The notes beneath the pieces are model-generated. The model was not told the DNA's origin. It saw nothing but the letters and a program-made list of their open reading frames with translations, and searched no databases. Positions 33,838 to 42,695 of a stretch of DNA of 54,438 bases are shown piece after piece. The stretch is from Spirochaetota bacterium (GTDB lineage Bacteria; Spirochaetota; Spirochaetia; Treponematales; Treponemataceae): positions 1 to 54,438 of the forward strand of contig JAEWSQ010000006.1 in assembly GCA_023398165.1 (NCBI GenBank), given 5' to 3'. The position numbers and the translations under genes are program-made. The first letter of the stretch is position 1, and every line of letters starts with the position of its first letter.

Positions 33838-34461
33838 ATGTGCCAGTATACAGTAGAAAACACTTCGGGTATTCAATTACGCCGCTATGCCAATGATATA
33901 GCAAAAGAGTTGTTTAGAAAATCCATACACATTTGTACGGTTTTTGTTCCTTTTTTGCTTGAAAAAGCCTATTTCCCTGTTCTTATTGCTTTGTCATCTG
34001 TCCTAGTGTTGTATGTTTTAACCGAGTTTTTACGCATTAAGGGTTATTCTGTTCCTGTAATTTCTGCAGTTACCCAGGCTGCCGCCAGAAAAAGGGATGA
34101 AAATAAATTTGTATTAGGTCCGGTTACTCTTGCTGCGGGAGTTCTCATAACGGCTGTTTTTTTTAAAAGTATTCCTGCCGCTGTAGGGATATGCGGCTTA
34201 GCGCTCGGCGACGGGCTTGCGAGTCTTGCCGGTAAAATGTGCGGCAAGGTTGCAATTCCCTTTACGAACGGGAAAACTGCTGCTGGAAGCGTCACTTGTT
34301 TTGCAGCTATCTTCGTGTCAACTTTTTTTATTACCAGAAATTCAGAACTGTCTCTTGTTATCGCGTGTGCCGGAATGATTATCGAAATCCTTCCTATGAA
34401 AGATTTTGATAATCTGTTTATTCCTATTCTGCTTGCGCTTCTTACACAGTTTCTTATTTAG
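33838..34461 (+). CDS. Diacylglycerol/polyprenol kinase family protein
   Basis: 207 aa with about six membrane helices. The family motif appears as LGDGLASLAGKMCGK followed by GKTAAGS, as in CTP-dependent dolichol, phytol and diacylglycerol kinases (SEC59/DGK1/VTE5). It likely phosphorylates a lipid alcohol at the inner membrane; the substrate cannot be read from sequence. The N-terminus before KELFRKSIHI is short and polar. It converges on the next gene with only three bases between stop codons. Confidence 0.82.
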   Translation: MCQYTVENTSGIQLRRYANDIAKELFRKSIHICTVFVPFLLEKAYFPVLIALSSVLVLYVLTEFLRIKGYSVPVISAVTQAAARKRDENKFVLGPVTLAAGVLITAVFFKSIPAAVGICGLALGDGLASLAGKMCGKVAIPFTNGKTAAGSVTCFAAIFVSTFFITRNSELSLVIACAGMIIEILPMKDFDNLFIPILLALLTQFLI

Positions 34462-34464
34462 GCG

Positions 34465-35292
34465 TTACTTCCAAAGATAGTATTTATGAAGAGTATTGAG
34501 AAATAAAAAAGAACCTGTATACAATAGTATGGCTCCAACGGATGCGGTAAAAATTGTGTCCGAAACGGAAAGAATCCTGTATCCTGCAAAAAAAAGTAAA
34601 AAAAACACGGCAATTCTCATGCAGGATGTCATAGTTCTCTGTTTTCCCCGTATAATAAAGGCAAAAAAACTTACAACTGCAAGAAGGGCAAATATCAATT
34701 CAAAAAGAAAAGTATACCCGGTTGAAAGTAGAAACGTTGCGTTCAGTGTCGAAGGATTAACCGGAATAGTAAACGCAAAAAAAACAGCTGTGCCGAAGGC
34801 TATTGCACTGTTTCTGTCGGCTTCCTGCAGACTGTCTTCATCCGAGAAGAATGACGCAAACCATAGACTCAGCGCGCAGATAATACGCCCTGCGAAATCT
34901 GCTCTTGCGGTAAAAATAAGAAATGAAGAGTAGCCGATCCATAAGTCAAACAGAGGTATGCACAGCCTTATTATCTGTAAAAAACATCCTGCGAGAAAGC
35001 ATAAATAATAGATTACTTCCGGGGATTGAGTTTTTTCGAAGGTTGACAGGAGAAAAAAGCCGGAAACGGGAATGAAAATGAGCAGAAGAAGCAAAGAAAT
35101 GATGCTTAATCCCGGACTGGAAGAAAACAAAAACGATGAGGATGAAAATTCTATTACCCGGGGAAGAGACGGGATGTTGGAAAGAGAGTTTTTGAAGAAC
35201 AGCAGAATAAAAAGAGTGAGAATAATTCCCGCAGAAATCGAGGTTCCTGCCACAAAAATTCGTAAAAATCTATTGCGTACCCGTAGCGTCAT
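34465..35292 (-). CDS. Polytopic membrane protein of unknown function
   Basis: 275 aa from ATG 35292; the 33-codon upstream extension is rejected because ATG 35292 has a perfect promoter six bases upstream. About seven to eight hydrophobic helices run through the protein (e.g. ISLLLLLIFIPVSGFFLL, LIFALLAVVSFFAFII). I do not recognise a family; weak resemblance to 7TM sensor modules without any output domain. Codon use matches its neighbours. Confidence 0.65.
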   Translation of the reverse strand: MTLRVRNRFLRIFVAGTSISAGIILTLFILLFFKNSLSNIPSLPRVIEFSSSSFLFSSSPGLSIISLLLLLIFIPVSGFFLLSTFEKTQSPEVIYYLCFLAGCFLQIIRLCIPLFDLWIGYSSFLIFTARADFAGRIICALSLWFASFFSDEDSLQEADRNSAIAFGTAVFFAFTIPVNPSTLNATFLLSTGYTFLFELIFALLAVVSFFAFIIRGKQRTMTSCMRIAVFFLLFFAGYRILSVSDTIFTASVGAILLYTGSFLFLNTLHKYYLWK

Positions 35293-35298
35293 ACGTAC

Positions 35299-35327
35299 AG
35301 AATACTGGTAAGTGAAATTTATGTAAA
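35299..35327 (-). promoter_or_regulatory. Leaderless-type promoter of the 34465-35292 gene
   Basis: -35 TTTACA (35327-35322), exactly 17 bases, -10 TATTCT (35304-35299), then six bases to ATG 35292. Confidence 0.65.
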
Positions 35328-35425
35328 GTGAAAAACAGAAAAAACCGATATATGGTGTATGGACATTTGATACAGAGGGGATTTTCTGCATTTTTTTTAT
35401 TCCAATGTCTTTATGAGGGGTTTTT

Positions 35426-36136
35426 ATGAAAAAGCTGATACTTTTTATGACGCTCTCGTTTGCAGCTGTACTGTATGGTTTTGCAGGCGATGTTGCTCAA
35501 TACAAGGATCTCGGATTCTCAGGCGACGGGGCCAGGTTTGTCTTTGCCCAATACGGAGTTACCGATAAGACTTTTCAGGCATGGGCTGAGATTTACACGG
35601 TGGATATTGCATCAAATACCTTCGTTAAATCGGCTGTTTTTTCGGTAAATCCATCGAATGCTACCAGCGGGAAATCGGGAATTTCCGTGTTTAACGAACT
35701 GTATGAGAAAAATAAGACAGTTTTGAGTAAATATACCGAAAAGCCCGTCTCAATAGACAAGGTTCTTTTTATACGCGGCAACGAAGCTAAAAAAAGCGAT
35801 GAAATAATAACCTTCAAGGATTATGAAAAAATAATTTCCGAGGAAGATGTGTATTACTCTGTGCAGAGGGTTATGTATAAAGAGGGAAGCGGGGTAAACA
35901 CCATGTCTTCTTTTTACATTGTTCTTGAAAAAAAAGATGCAGAGAATAAAGTTTTGCAAAGACAGGTAATTGGAACTCCGGATTATAAACGAAAAGGAGT
36001 TACAGATTATACTATAGAAAAAATTTGGACCGACGAGAAGGGTAAAAATATTGTCATTCTTGTAGAGAAAAAAGTAGTGGATGCAAACGGTACGTCCATC
36101 CGCTACATGATAGAAGCCGCCCCTCTTGTTCAATAA
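35426..36136 (+). CDS. DUF2259 predicted secreted protein
   Basis: 236 aa. A signal peptide (KKLILFMTLSFAAVLYGFAG) precedes a domain starting YKDLGFSGDGARFVFAQYG, which matches the DUF2259 secreted family common in treponemes. The rest is beta-rich with Lys/Glu-rich loops. Function is unknown; periplasmic or surface location is inferred. ATG 35426 follows GAGGGG, so it has a conventional leader, and a strong terminator follows. Confidence 0.8.
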   Translation: MKKLILFMTLSFAAVLYGFAGDVAQYKDLGFSGDGARFVFAQYGVTDKTFQAWAEIYTVDIASNTFVKSAVFSVNPSNATSGKSGISVFNELYEKNKTVLSKYTEKPVSIDKVLFIRGNEAKKSDEIITFKDYEKIISEEDVYYSVQRVMYKEGSGVNTMSSFYIVLEKKDAENKVLQRQVIGTPDYKRKGVTDYTIEKIWTDEKGKNIVILVEKKVVDANGTSIRYMIEAAPLVQ

Positions 36137-36160
36137 AGTCTTTTTACGTATGAATCATAA

Positions 36161-36189
36161 AAGCTGTCACTCAAGACAGCTTTTTTTAT
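36161..36189. terminator. Terminator after the DUF2259 gene
   Basis: Stem AAGCTGTC / GACAGCTT (36161-36168 with 36175-36182), loop actcaa, followed by ttttttat. A preceding ataaaa tract lets it also serve the convergent gene 36192-36572, whose stop is adjacent. Confidence 0.85.
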
Positions 36190-36191
36190 AC

Positions 36192-36572
36192 TCAAAGGAT
36201 ACTTCTGAAAAGTTGAAAAACTTTACGGTCGTCTTCTTCCAGAGTTCTCATATATACTGTATCGTCTTTGAAAGACAGTTCCTGCCATAACGATTCCAGG
36301 TATAATTCCTGTGCAGCATCCAGTACCCTTTCGAATGACGTATATTCCCCCTGAATGAAGAGGTACCTTCCTTTACTGATCGAGTATTCTGTAATATCAC
36401 CGCAGATGCCGCCGCAAAAGAATTCAGAGGTGAGAAAATCTGTAAGAACCGGTTCAAGTTCCCCTTTTTTGACTGCATTTGTGTAAACAGTAAGGGTTTC
36501 TTCTGTATTGGAGCTGTCCGGTGAGTAGTAGAAATCTTTATACAGGGTTAAAATTTTTATGGTAAAATCCAT
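36192..36572 (-). CDS. Small hypothetical protein
   Basis: 126 aa from ATG 36572 (MDFTIKILTLYKDFYYS). An upstream alternative start would add 11 hydrophobic residues. The protein is acidic, mixed alpha/beta, with CGGIC near the middle and no signal peptide, so it is probably cytoplasmic. No family recognised. A TGC-TACTAT -10-like box ends six bases before the ATG. Confidence 0.6.
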   Translation of the reverse strand: MDFTIKILTLYKDFYYSPDSSNTEETLTVYTNAVKKGELEPVLTDFLTSEFFCGGICGDITEYSISKGRYLFIQGEYTSFERVLDAAQELYLESLWQELSFKDDTVYMRTLEEDDRKVFQLFRSIL

Positions 36573-36578
36573 ATCCGC

Positions 36579-36584
36579 ATAGTA
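36579..36584 (-). promoter_or_regulatory. Extended -10 box of the 36192-36572 gene
   Basis: TGC followed by TACTAT (36584-36579), six bases before ATG 36572. The -35 is not convincing. Confidence 0.45.
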
Positions 36585-36671
36585 GCATAAAAATAAAAAA
36601 ATCACATCAGGTTTGTTATACAGGTGCAGAAAACAGCTTCATTGCGTCTATAAAACAGATGAGGAGCTGTT

Positions 36672-37691
36672 ATGAAAAAACTTTTAGATTTTGCAGCTGT
36701 TTGCGCTGTCGTTTGTACCGTCATGGTTATAGTTTTCATGCCGTCGTGCGTTATGAGTCCCGGAGGGATTACTATACTTGACGGCGATTATACCCCTCCC
36801 CGGTATATTGAAGCCGAATTTCCTTCGTCAAGTTCGGTTATATTGTATTTTTCTGAGAAAATTGAAAAGATCGATGCGGAACTCTGCAATGATACAACAA
36901 AGGAAGTCTCTGAATGTCTTATACGGTCTTGTGAAAATGAAGCTGAGGAAGGCGGGAGGTTCCCCGTCGCTGTAGACTTCAGTACTCAAACGCAGTGCGG
37001 TTATCCTTATACTCTTTATGCCTGTGCCGGGGATGAAAGAGGGAATACACTTACGTTTTCTTTTTCGTTTCCCGGATATAACGATAGAATTCCAAAAATT
37101 ATTTTGAATGAAGTCCGGACTGAATATACAAAACCGAAAGTTGAGTTTATTGAACTAAGGGTTATTGAAGACGGCAATATAGGGGGTCTTGTCCTGTATA
37201 ACGCCAATGACGGCGAAGACAAAAAGTACATTTTTCCGCCTGTTGAAGTAAAGAAGGATGAGTTCATTGTTCTTCATTATAGAAAGATCGAAGAAAACTG
37301 CATCGATGAGCTTTCTTCACTCGATGAATCATCAGGAACAGATGCATCTTCCTCCGCCCGTGATTTCTGGGTACAGGATACTTCTGCAAGAATCGGTTCG
37401 AGCGATGTTATACTATTAAAAAGTTCCTGTTCGGGTTCAATCATTGATGCTCTTTTATTCAGTGAAAGCGGCAAAGAGAATTGGAAGACAGCTGAGATGG
37501 AAGAAGCGGCACAAAAAGCGTATGAGTGCGGCGCATGGAGCACGGGTTTTTCCGTACAGGACGCTTTATGTTCGGATTATGTAACAACTACAAGAACATT
37601 GAGCAGACAAAACGACGGAAGCTGGATTACGACTGCTTCAGGGGGGGCAAGCCCTGGAAGGGAAAATTCAGTAAAAAGCTATATACAATAA
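36672..37691 (+). CDS. Lipoprotein with lamin-tail-like (LTD) domain
   Basis: 339 aa. The signal peptide ends at the lipobox FMPSC (Cys ~26). An Ig-like segment (PPRYIEAEFPSSSSVILYFS, typical of bacterial SLH/Big-like 'new' domains) is followed from ~residue 135 by a lamin-tail-like domain (IILNEVRTEYTKPKVEFIEL, GLVLYNAN, SSDVILLKSS, RTLSRQNDGSW, SPGREN). Such proteins are usually surface or periplasmic and often linked to nucleases, but no catalytic domain is present. ATG 36672 follows GAGGAG with good spacing. Confidence 0.75.
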   Translation: MKKLLDFAAVCAVVCTVMVIVFMPSCVMSPGGITILDGDYTPPRYIEAEFPSSSSVILYFSEKIEKIDAELCNDTTKEVSECLIRSCENEAEEGGRFPVAVDFSTQTQCGYPYTLYACAGDERGNTLTFSFSFPGYNDRIPKIILNEVRTEYTKPKVEFIELRVIEDGNIGGLVLYNANDGEDKKYIFPPVEVKKDEFIVLHYRKIEENCIDELSSLDESSGTDASSSARDFWVQDTSARIGSSDVILLKSSCSGSIIDALLFSESGKENWKTAEMEEAAQKAYECGAWSTGFSVQDALCSDYVTTTRTLSRQNDGSWITTASGGASPGRENSVKSYIQ

Positions 37692-37750
37692 CTAAAAAAC
37701 CTCAGTAATCAGGCGGGAAGGCCGTACTATCTTAAAAGGGGAAATTCTGC

Positions 37751-37756
37751 TATAGT
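37751..37756 (+). promoter_or_regulatory. Extended -10 box of the RlhA-like gene
   Basis: TGC-TATAGT (37751-37756), seven bases before ATG 37764. No Shine-Dalgarno sequence; the -35 is weak. Confidence 0.55.
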
Positions 37757-37763
37757 TAACACT

Positions 37764-40082
37764 ATGGCAGAATTATTGGCCCCGGCAGGAAATGTCGAAG
37801 CGCTCGATGCAGCGATCGGTGAGGGCGCCGATGCAGTGTACATGGGTCTTAAAAGTTTTAATGCCCGCTTACGATCCTCAAATTTCGCTTGGAATCAATT
37901 TGAAGCGGCAGTTCAGGCTGTACACAGGCAGAAGAAAAAGATTTTTGTAACGGTTAATACCGTGGTCGAAGAATGGGAACTTGAACGTTTATACCGCTTC
38001 TTATCATATTTAAATAAAATCGGACCAGACGGCATAATTGTGCAGGATATGGGTATAATCCGCATGGTACAGGAGTTTTTCCCGGATTTACGTATGCATG
38101 CGTCCACACAGCTGAATGCTGCAAGTGCAAATGCGGTAAATCTTCTCGGCAAAGCCGGTATTAAAAGGGTTGTTCTCGCAAGGGAATTAGGATTGGAGGA
38201 AGTTACCGCTATACGGCAGAAAACAAACGCGGAATTGGAAGTGTTTGTTCACGGAGCCTTATGCGTGAGCGAATCGGGACTTTGTCTTTTTTCCAGTTAT
38301 CTTGGCGGAAAATCTGCCAACCGCGGCATGTGCACTCAGGCCTGCAGAAGATTTTATTCTGCAGAGGTTACAGGCGGTATTGAGCAGGGGTATTATTTTT
38401 CACCTCATGATCTGCAGCTTGTGGATAAAATACCTGATCTAGTAAAAGCAGGGGTAGACTCCTTCAAAATCGAAGGAAGAATGAAGAGCGCCGAATATGT
38501 GGGAAGTGTGACCGCCGCATACCGGTATGTGATCGACCATTGGGAAGAAGACAAAAAGGGCGCAATAGCAGCAGCGAAGCGTATGCTTTCAACAGATTTT
38601 GCACGGACAAAAACCCGCTACTGGTACGACTCCACAAAGGCAGAAAACATTCTTGATCCGAAGCAGGCAGGCGGTACCGGCATATATCTTGGAAAAATAG
38701 ACCGCATTAAGACACTGGATGTGAAGCAGTCTTTATCAGAAGACGGATCAGAAAATACGGGAGCAGAATCATCCGTTAAAGGAAGCGAATCCGGGGAAGC
38801 AGCGATAAAAACAGTTTTTGCTGTGCTCCGCGGAGGTTCGTATGATCCTGATGAGGGCGACTCAATAAGGCTTCACCGGAAAGATGATTCAAACCGCGAG
38901 AGCTATAAAATTAAACAGGTGAAAATGATGGAGAACGACCGCTGGATAGATATTCCCTCCGGTTTTTCAATAGGCGATCCTGTCTATCTTCTCCAGACAA
39001 AATCAATGTCCAAACGTTATCCTAAGGTGCTGCCTCATGATTTGTCTGTTTTCAGATCCCAGCCGGGAGCGCAGGAACTGCCTGTGATGGATTTGACGGT
39101 TCTCGAAAAAGAACAGCTGTCCTTTTTCCCGGAAGGACTATATGTTCAGATTTCCACGGTAAAAGATCTTTATGCTGTTATAAGCGAAAATCCTGTCCGG
39201 TATATTCTTGAACTCAATACTGATACGAAGTACTCCCTTATAGAAAAAAAAGAAACGCTTCCCGTCTCGAAGAAGCAGATCTTTATTTCACTCGATCCTT
39301 ATTGTCCCCAGGCAGGCGAAGAGGATCTCTCTCTTTCGGTCGCCTATCTTCTTTCTGAAGGCTACACTAACTGGATTGTGAATAATCCTGCCCATCTTGC
39401 ATTATTCCGTGAGTCTAAAGCTTCCCTCATTGCAGGTCCCTATCTCTATACTTTTAACCGCTGGGCCGTTTCATTTTTGGAAAATCAAAAACTCGAAGCG
39501 TATGTATCCCCGTATGAGAACTCAAGGCAGAACCTCGAAGCCTCATTTGATCCTCAGCATAGAAAAAGAGTACTCGTTCCGCTTTTTGCCTATCCTGCTC
39601 TTTTTAGAATGCGGTTCAAGCTTCCTGATTCCTATGATTTCACATTCTTTCAGGATAAAGAGGGCGGGGTATTCAAAGCTCTCTCTACTCCGGACGGTTC
39701 TTTTGTGCTGCCGGAAAAACCGTTTTCGATTCTCGACAAATGGAAATTCCTGCAGTCCTCGGGTTTTACTCATTTTCTAATAGATCTGTCAAAAACCAGT
39801 ATTACAAAGACAATGTATAAACAGATTCTTAAGGCTCTGTACAAGGGCGAATCCCTGGATGACATAAGCAGATTCAACTGGAAGGACGGCTTTTATTCTC
39901 CGGAGAAAATTGAGAATTTCAAAAATGCCGCGGAAAGGGCAAAAGAGGAACGCAGCACTGCTTCCGGAAAGGGCGGCAGAAATCCGCGCTCCTTTAAGTC
40001 CAATTATTCAAAGGGCAGGGATTCCCGCCCGGGATCATTCGATAGAAAGAAGCCGGGATATTCCCGCGGTCCAAAAAACTGA
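37764..40082 (+). CDS. U32-family protein with DUF3656-like region, RlhA-type
   Basis: 772 aa. The N-terminus MAELLAPAGNVEALDAAI and the signature EVFVHGALCVSESGLCLFS, followed by RGMCTQACRR, are classical U32 with the [4Fe-4S] cysteines. The extra ~400 residues correspond to the collagenase-like DUF3656 region of the RlhA (YdcP) branch, which hydroxylates C2501 of 23S rRNA. An acidic Ser/Glu/Gly linker interrupts it near residues 325-350. The last ~60 residues are very basic and Ser/Gly/Arg-rich (ASGKGGRNPRSF, DSRPGSFDRKKPGYS), an RNA-binding-like tail beyond the usual ~650 residues. It has no ribosome-binding site and appears leaderless. Confidence 0.82.
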   Translation: MAELLAPAGNVEALDAAIGEGADAVYMGLKSFNARLRSSNFAWNQFEAAVQAVHRQKKKIFVTVNTVVEEWELERLYRFLSYLNKIGPDGIIVQDMGIIRMVQEFFPDLRMHASTQLNAASANAVNLLGKAGIKRVVLARELGLEEVTAIRQKTNAELEVFVHGALCVSESGLCLFSSYLGGKSANRGMCTQACRRFYSAEVTGGIEQGYYFSPHDLQLVDKIPDLVKAGVDSFKIEGRMKSAEYVGSVTAAYRYVIDHWEEDKKGAIAAAKRMLSTDFARTKTRYWYDSTKAENILDPKQAGGTGIYLGKIDRIKTLDVKQSLSEDGSENTGAESSVKGSESGEAAIKTVFAVLRGGSYDPDEGDSIRLHRKDDSNRESYKIKQVKMMENDRWIDIPSGFSIGDPVYLLQTKSMSKRYPKVLPHDLSVFRSQPGAQELPVMDLTVLEKEQLSFFPEGLYVQISTVKDLYAVISENPVRYILELNTDTKYSLIEKKETLPVSKKQIFISLDPYCPQAGEEDLSLSVAYLLSEGYTNWIVNNPAHLALFRESKASLIAGPYLYTFNRWAVSFLENQKLEAYVSPYENSRQNLEASFDPQHRKRVLVPLFAYPALFRMRFKLPDSYDFTFFQDKEGGVFKALSTPDGSFVLPEKPFSILDKWKFLQSSGFTHFLIDLSKTSITKTMYKQILKALYKGESLDDISRFNWKDGFYSPEKIENFKNAAERAKEERSTASGKGGRNPRSFKSNYSKGRDSRPGSFDRKKPGYSRGPKN

Positions 40083-40167
40083 TGCCTCATACAGTAGACT
40101 TTTATTGCCAGGAATAAATGATTCAGCTGTATCGGTTTCCGTGTGAATGGATGCAGCTGAAACTGTA

Positions 40168-40587
40168 TTAAAAGACCGGCATCGCTTCTTTTTCTTCAAC
40201 TGCATTATGCTGTAAAATTTCATGTAAATTTTGTTCATCGTGTTCCTGATTTTTTGTAAGCACCGGTTTAAACTCGACGTGCTCTGCAACAATAGAAATT
40301 TTGGAGTAGTTTTTCCCGTCGCTTCCGGTCCACCGGTTTTGCTTAAGCCGGCCTATGACTCTGACGCCGCGTCCTTTTCCCCCGTTTGCAGTGCATGTTT
40401 GTGCAAGATTTCCCCAGGTTTCGACATCAAAGTATGAGACTTCTTTGTCAAAACTTCCTTCCGCATTTTTAAATGAACGGTTGGCAGCAATTGAAAAAGT
40501 ACATAAGGGTGTACCGCGTGATGTTTCTTTAGTTAAGGGATCCCTTACTATGTTTCCTTCAATAACAAGAGAATTAATTGAATTCAT
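40168..40587 (-). CDS. ssb: Single-stranded DNA-binding protein
   Basis: 139 aa from ATG 40587, ten bases after AGGAG; an upstream in-frame TTG is rejected. The OB-fold is complete (INSLVIEGNIVRDPL, CTFSIAANRSF, FDVETWGNLA, GRGVRVIGRLKQNRW). The C-terminus is acidic-poor: it ends EKEAMPVF rather than the canonical DDDIPF, though the terminal P-V-F and preceding Glu residues may still contact partner proteins. It is monocistronic, convergent with the RlhA-like gene. Confidence 0.93.
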   Translation of the reverse strand: MNSINSLVIEGNIVRDPLTKETSRGTPLCTFSIAANRSFKNAEGSFDKEVSYFDVETWGNLAQTCTANGGKGRGVRVIGRLKQNRWTGSDGKNYSKISIVAEHVEFKPVLTKNQEHDEQNLHEILQHNAVEEKEAMPVF

Positions 40588-40677
40588 GGTTTTCAAACTC
40601 CTATAAAAATAGATTAATGTACGGCCGCACCCTATTTATAGATGCGCGTAAGGAGTTTCTGACATGTCTTGGGAAAA

Positions 40678-42591
40678 TTATTTAATATTCTTTACAAGCT
40701 GAATCATAAACAGCTGAACATAGGCATCAAGTTCTTTTCTATCGCGAATTTTCTCCAGCGACGGAGTGTTTATGAGTGTTTGAGACAATTCCTTAATACG
40801 GTCTGCCGTAAAACTGGACGACCGTATGGTGCGCAGCACTTTCCTCATATAATCCCGTATAAGAGAATTTACATCTTCGGTCAGATGCGCTCTTGACTGC
40901 TTATTGATCATTTTATTCCAGATTTGAAGATTAGCCTTCAGTTCCTCTTCCAGGGTGGAACCTTCGGGAACAAGTTTTCTTTCTATTTCAATTGCAGCAC
41001 TCTTAAGTTCTTTTTTCTTAGAAGTCTGATGCTGATCCTGAGTATTCTCCTCATGTTCATGAACAATCTTAGCTTCATTAGTGTTTTTCTGCTGAGTTCT
41101 CTTTTTAGGCTTCTTGAAAAGGAGTGCCGCAAGCCATGAAAGTACAGGAACTGTATACCAGAACGGAAGCATTATTTTTGCATCGGTAAGAAGTTCCTGA
41201 CGGTTAAGCATAAGAAGCTCGCTGTAGGGAATGAGCTTTCCGTTGACAAAAAGGTTAATTTTTTCACTCACCGGTTCCTGGGAGGTGCGTGTTTCATAAT
41301 GCACAAGAGGCAAAAAGTTCGAGGTGAGAAGCGCGTACAGGACAGGAGAGTGAGCCCGTACAGCCTGTTCCAGCCTTTGTTCAAAGATCTTTTGATCTTT
41401 CTGAGCCGGAATCGGTTCATATTCCTTTAGCAGGGCAAACCATTCCTTAACAAGAAGCGCGCTTATTGCATCGCGGGCATCGCTTGCAAGCCTTACTATA
41501 AGGGGTATGACCTTATTTTTATAAATGAAGAAGCGCTGTTCCGATTCAAGTTTGAATACAAGAAGAGAAGGCAGATCATTCTTGTCGAGGGAAGTTGTCG
41601 CGCTGTGGAGCCAGTCATGGAGATCCTGTTCGGAGTACTGACCGAGAAGCGGAATACCGCGGGAGTCAACAAAACGCGAAATAGCATCATTATTGAAGTA
41701 ATACGGCGGTTTTGAAAGAATCTGCTCAAGCGCTTTAAGGGCATTTGCTCTCTGCTGATCCTGCTGAACCTTTGTTTTGAAGTATGTGATAGCAATTTCC
41801 GTAATCTGAATAGCCTGAAGGACAGATATATCCTCCTGGGTGTAATCTTTAACTTTCTCATAATCCTGTCTTATAAAGTAGCACAGCTGATTCCAAAAAT
41901 AAAACGCATCGGCTGAAGTTTTTAAAGACTCGAGGGTGTCGGTCGGTTTGGTAACGATCTGGGTGAAAAAGTTTTTGGCAGAAAGTTCCTTGCCGGGGTT
42001 TGATATGCGTATTTTTTTTAAGAAGTAGTCGTGAAACTCTTCTTTTCGAAGCATATGCCGTATTTTTCCGATGGCAATATCAACAAAGCTGAGAATAGGG
42101 AGCGATGACGGGAAAAGAACAATGGGAAGATCCCGCGGAAATGATAGACCGTACAAAACAGGATTATCGAGGCTCTGTTTTTCAAAAAATTTATAAAGAA
42201 CATCGTTTACAGCCTGTTTTTCAAAGATGTCTGTGGGAACCTGCTTGGGAAGGTCGGTAACCATCGGGAAGGGTATGGAAGGATTATTTTCGATTTCCTT
42301 ATAACGCTTTGTATATGTTTCGATTAGATGAGAGGTAACAACGATGGCTTTCCTGTCTGTATCTGCAAGAATGAGCAGAACTTTTTTTTCATCAGTGAGT
42401 TTGGCAAGCTCTTTATGGAGTGCATCGGTAACGTTGGCAACGTAGGGAAGCAGCTCCGGCTGGTCCTCGAGGTGGTGCTGTGCATACCGTTTTAAATAAT
42501 CGCAAAATTCTGCAAAATTTATTAAGGCGCTGTTCTGCTTCGAGGCAAAGAAATTTAATATACTGTGCAGGTTGGTCGTTGTAGTTCCCAT
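40678..42591 (-). CDS. Large conserved-looking protein of unknown function
   Basis: 637 aa, mostly helical, without a signal peptide. One hydrophobic segment (IMLPFWYTVPVLSWLAALLF, about residue 475-495) is followed by a strongly basic stretch (KKPKKRTQQK) and a charged coiled tail. So ~470 residues would lie on one side of the membrane and ~140 on the other, or the segment is a hairpin. I do not recognise a family. It is read from an extended -10 (TGA-TATAAT) seven bases before ATG 42591, with no ribosome-binding site. Confidence 0.65.
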   Translation of the reverse strand: MGTTTTNLHSILNFFASKQNSALINFAEFCDYLKRYAQHHLEDQPELLPYVANVTDALHKELAKLTDEKKVLLILADTDRKAIVVTSHLIETYTKRYKEIENNPSIPFPMVTDLPKQVPTDIFEKQAVNDVLYKFFEKQSLDNPVLYGLSFPRDLPIVLFPSSLPILSFVDIAIGKIRHMLRKEEFHDYFLKKIRISNPGKELSAKNFFTQIVTKPTDTLESLKTSADAFYFWNQLCYFIRQDYEKVKDYTQEDISVLQAIQITEIAITYFKTKVQQDQQRANALKALEQILSKPPYYFNNDAISRFVDSRGIPLLGQYSEQDLHDWLHSATTSLDKNDLPSLLVFKLESEQRFFIYKNKVIPLIVRLASDARDAISALLVKEWFALLKEYEPIPAQKDQKIFEQRLEQAVRAHSPVLYALLTSNFLPLVHYETRTSQEPVSEKINLFVNGKLIPYSELLMLNRQELLTDAKIMLPFWYTVPVLSWLAALLFKKPKKRTQQKNTNEAKIVHEHEENTQDQHQTSKKKELKSAAIEIERKLVPEGSTLEEELKANLQIWNKMINKQSRAHLTEDVNSLIRDYMRKVLRTIRSSSFTADRIKELSQTLINTPSLEKIRDRKELDAYVQLFMIQLVKNIK

Positions 42592-42598
42592 TTTTTCT

Positions 42599-42627
42599 AT
42601 TATATCATTAAGAGTTCAATTTCTCAA
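42599..42627 (-). promoter_or_regulatory. Leaderless-type promoter of the 637-aa protein gene
   Basis: -35 TTGAGA (42627-42622), exactly 17 bases, extended -10 TGA-TATAAT (42604-42599), then seven bases to ATG 42591. Confidence 0.7.
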
Positions 42628-42695
42628 TAATGGATAGAATAAAACAAAAAAAAATTGTACACTTTTACAGCGTAACTTTCTAAATGGAGATGTAT

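Noticed and set aside
40122..40160. Inverted repeat ttcagctg...cagctgaa between the RlhA-like gene and ssb as a terminator
   Set aside because: The 8-base stem has a 24-base loop and no following T tract; too weak to call.
40663..40701. Short plus-strand frame after taaggagtttctgac (12 codons)
   Set aside because: It runs into the antisense 3' end of the 637-aa gene and has no downstream gene to control.
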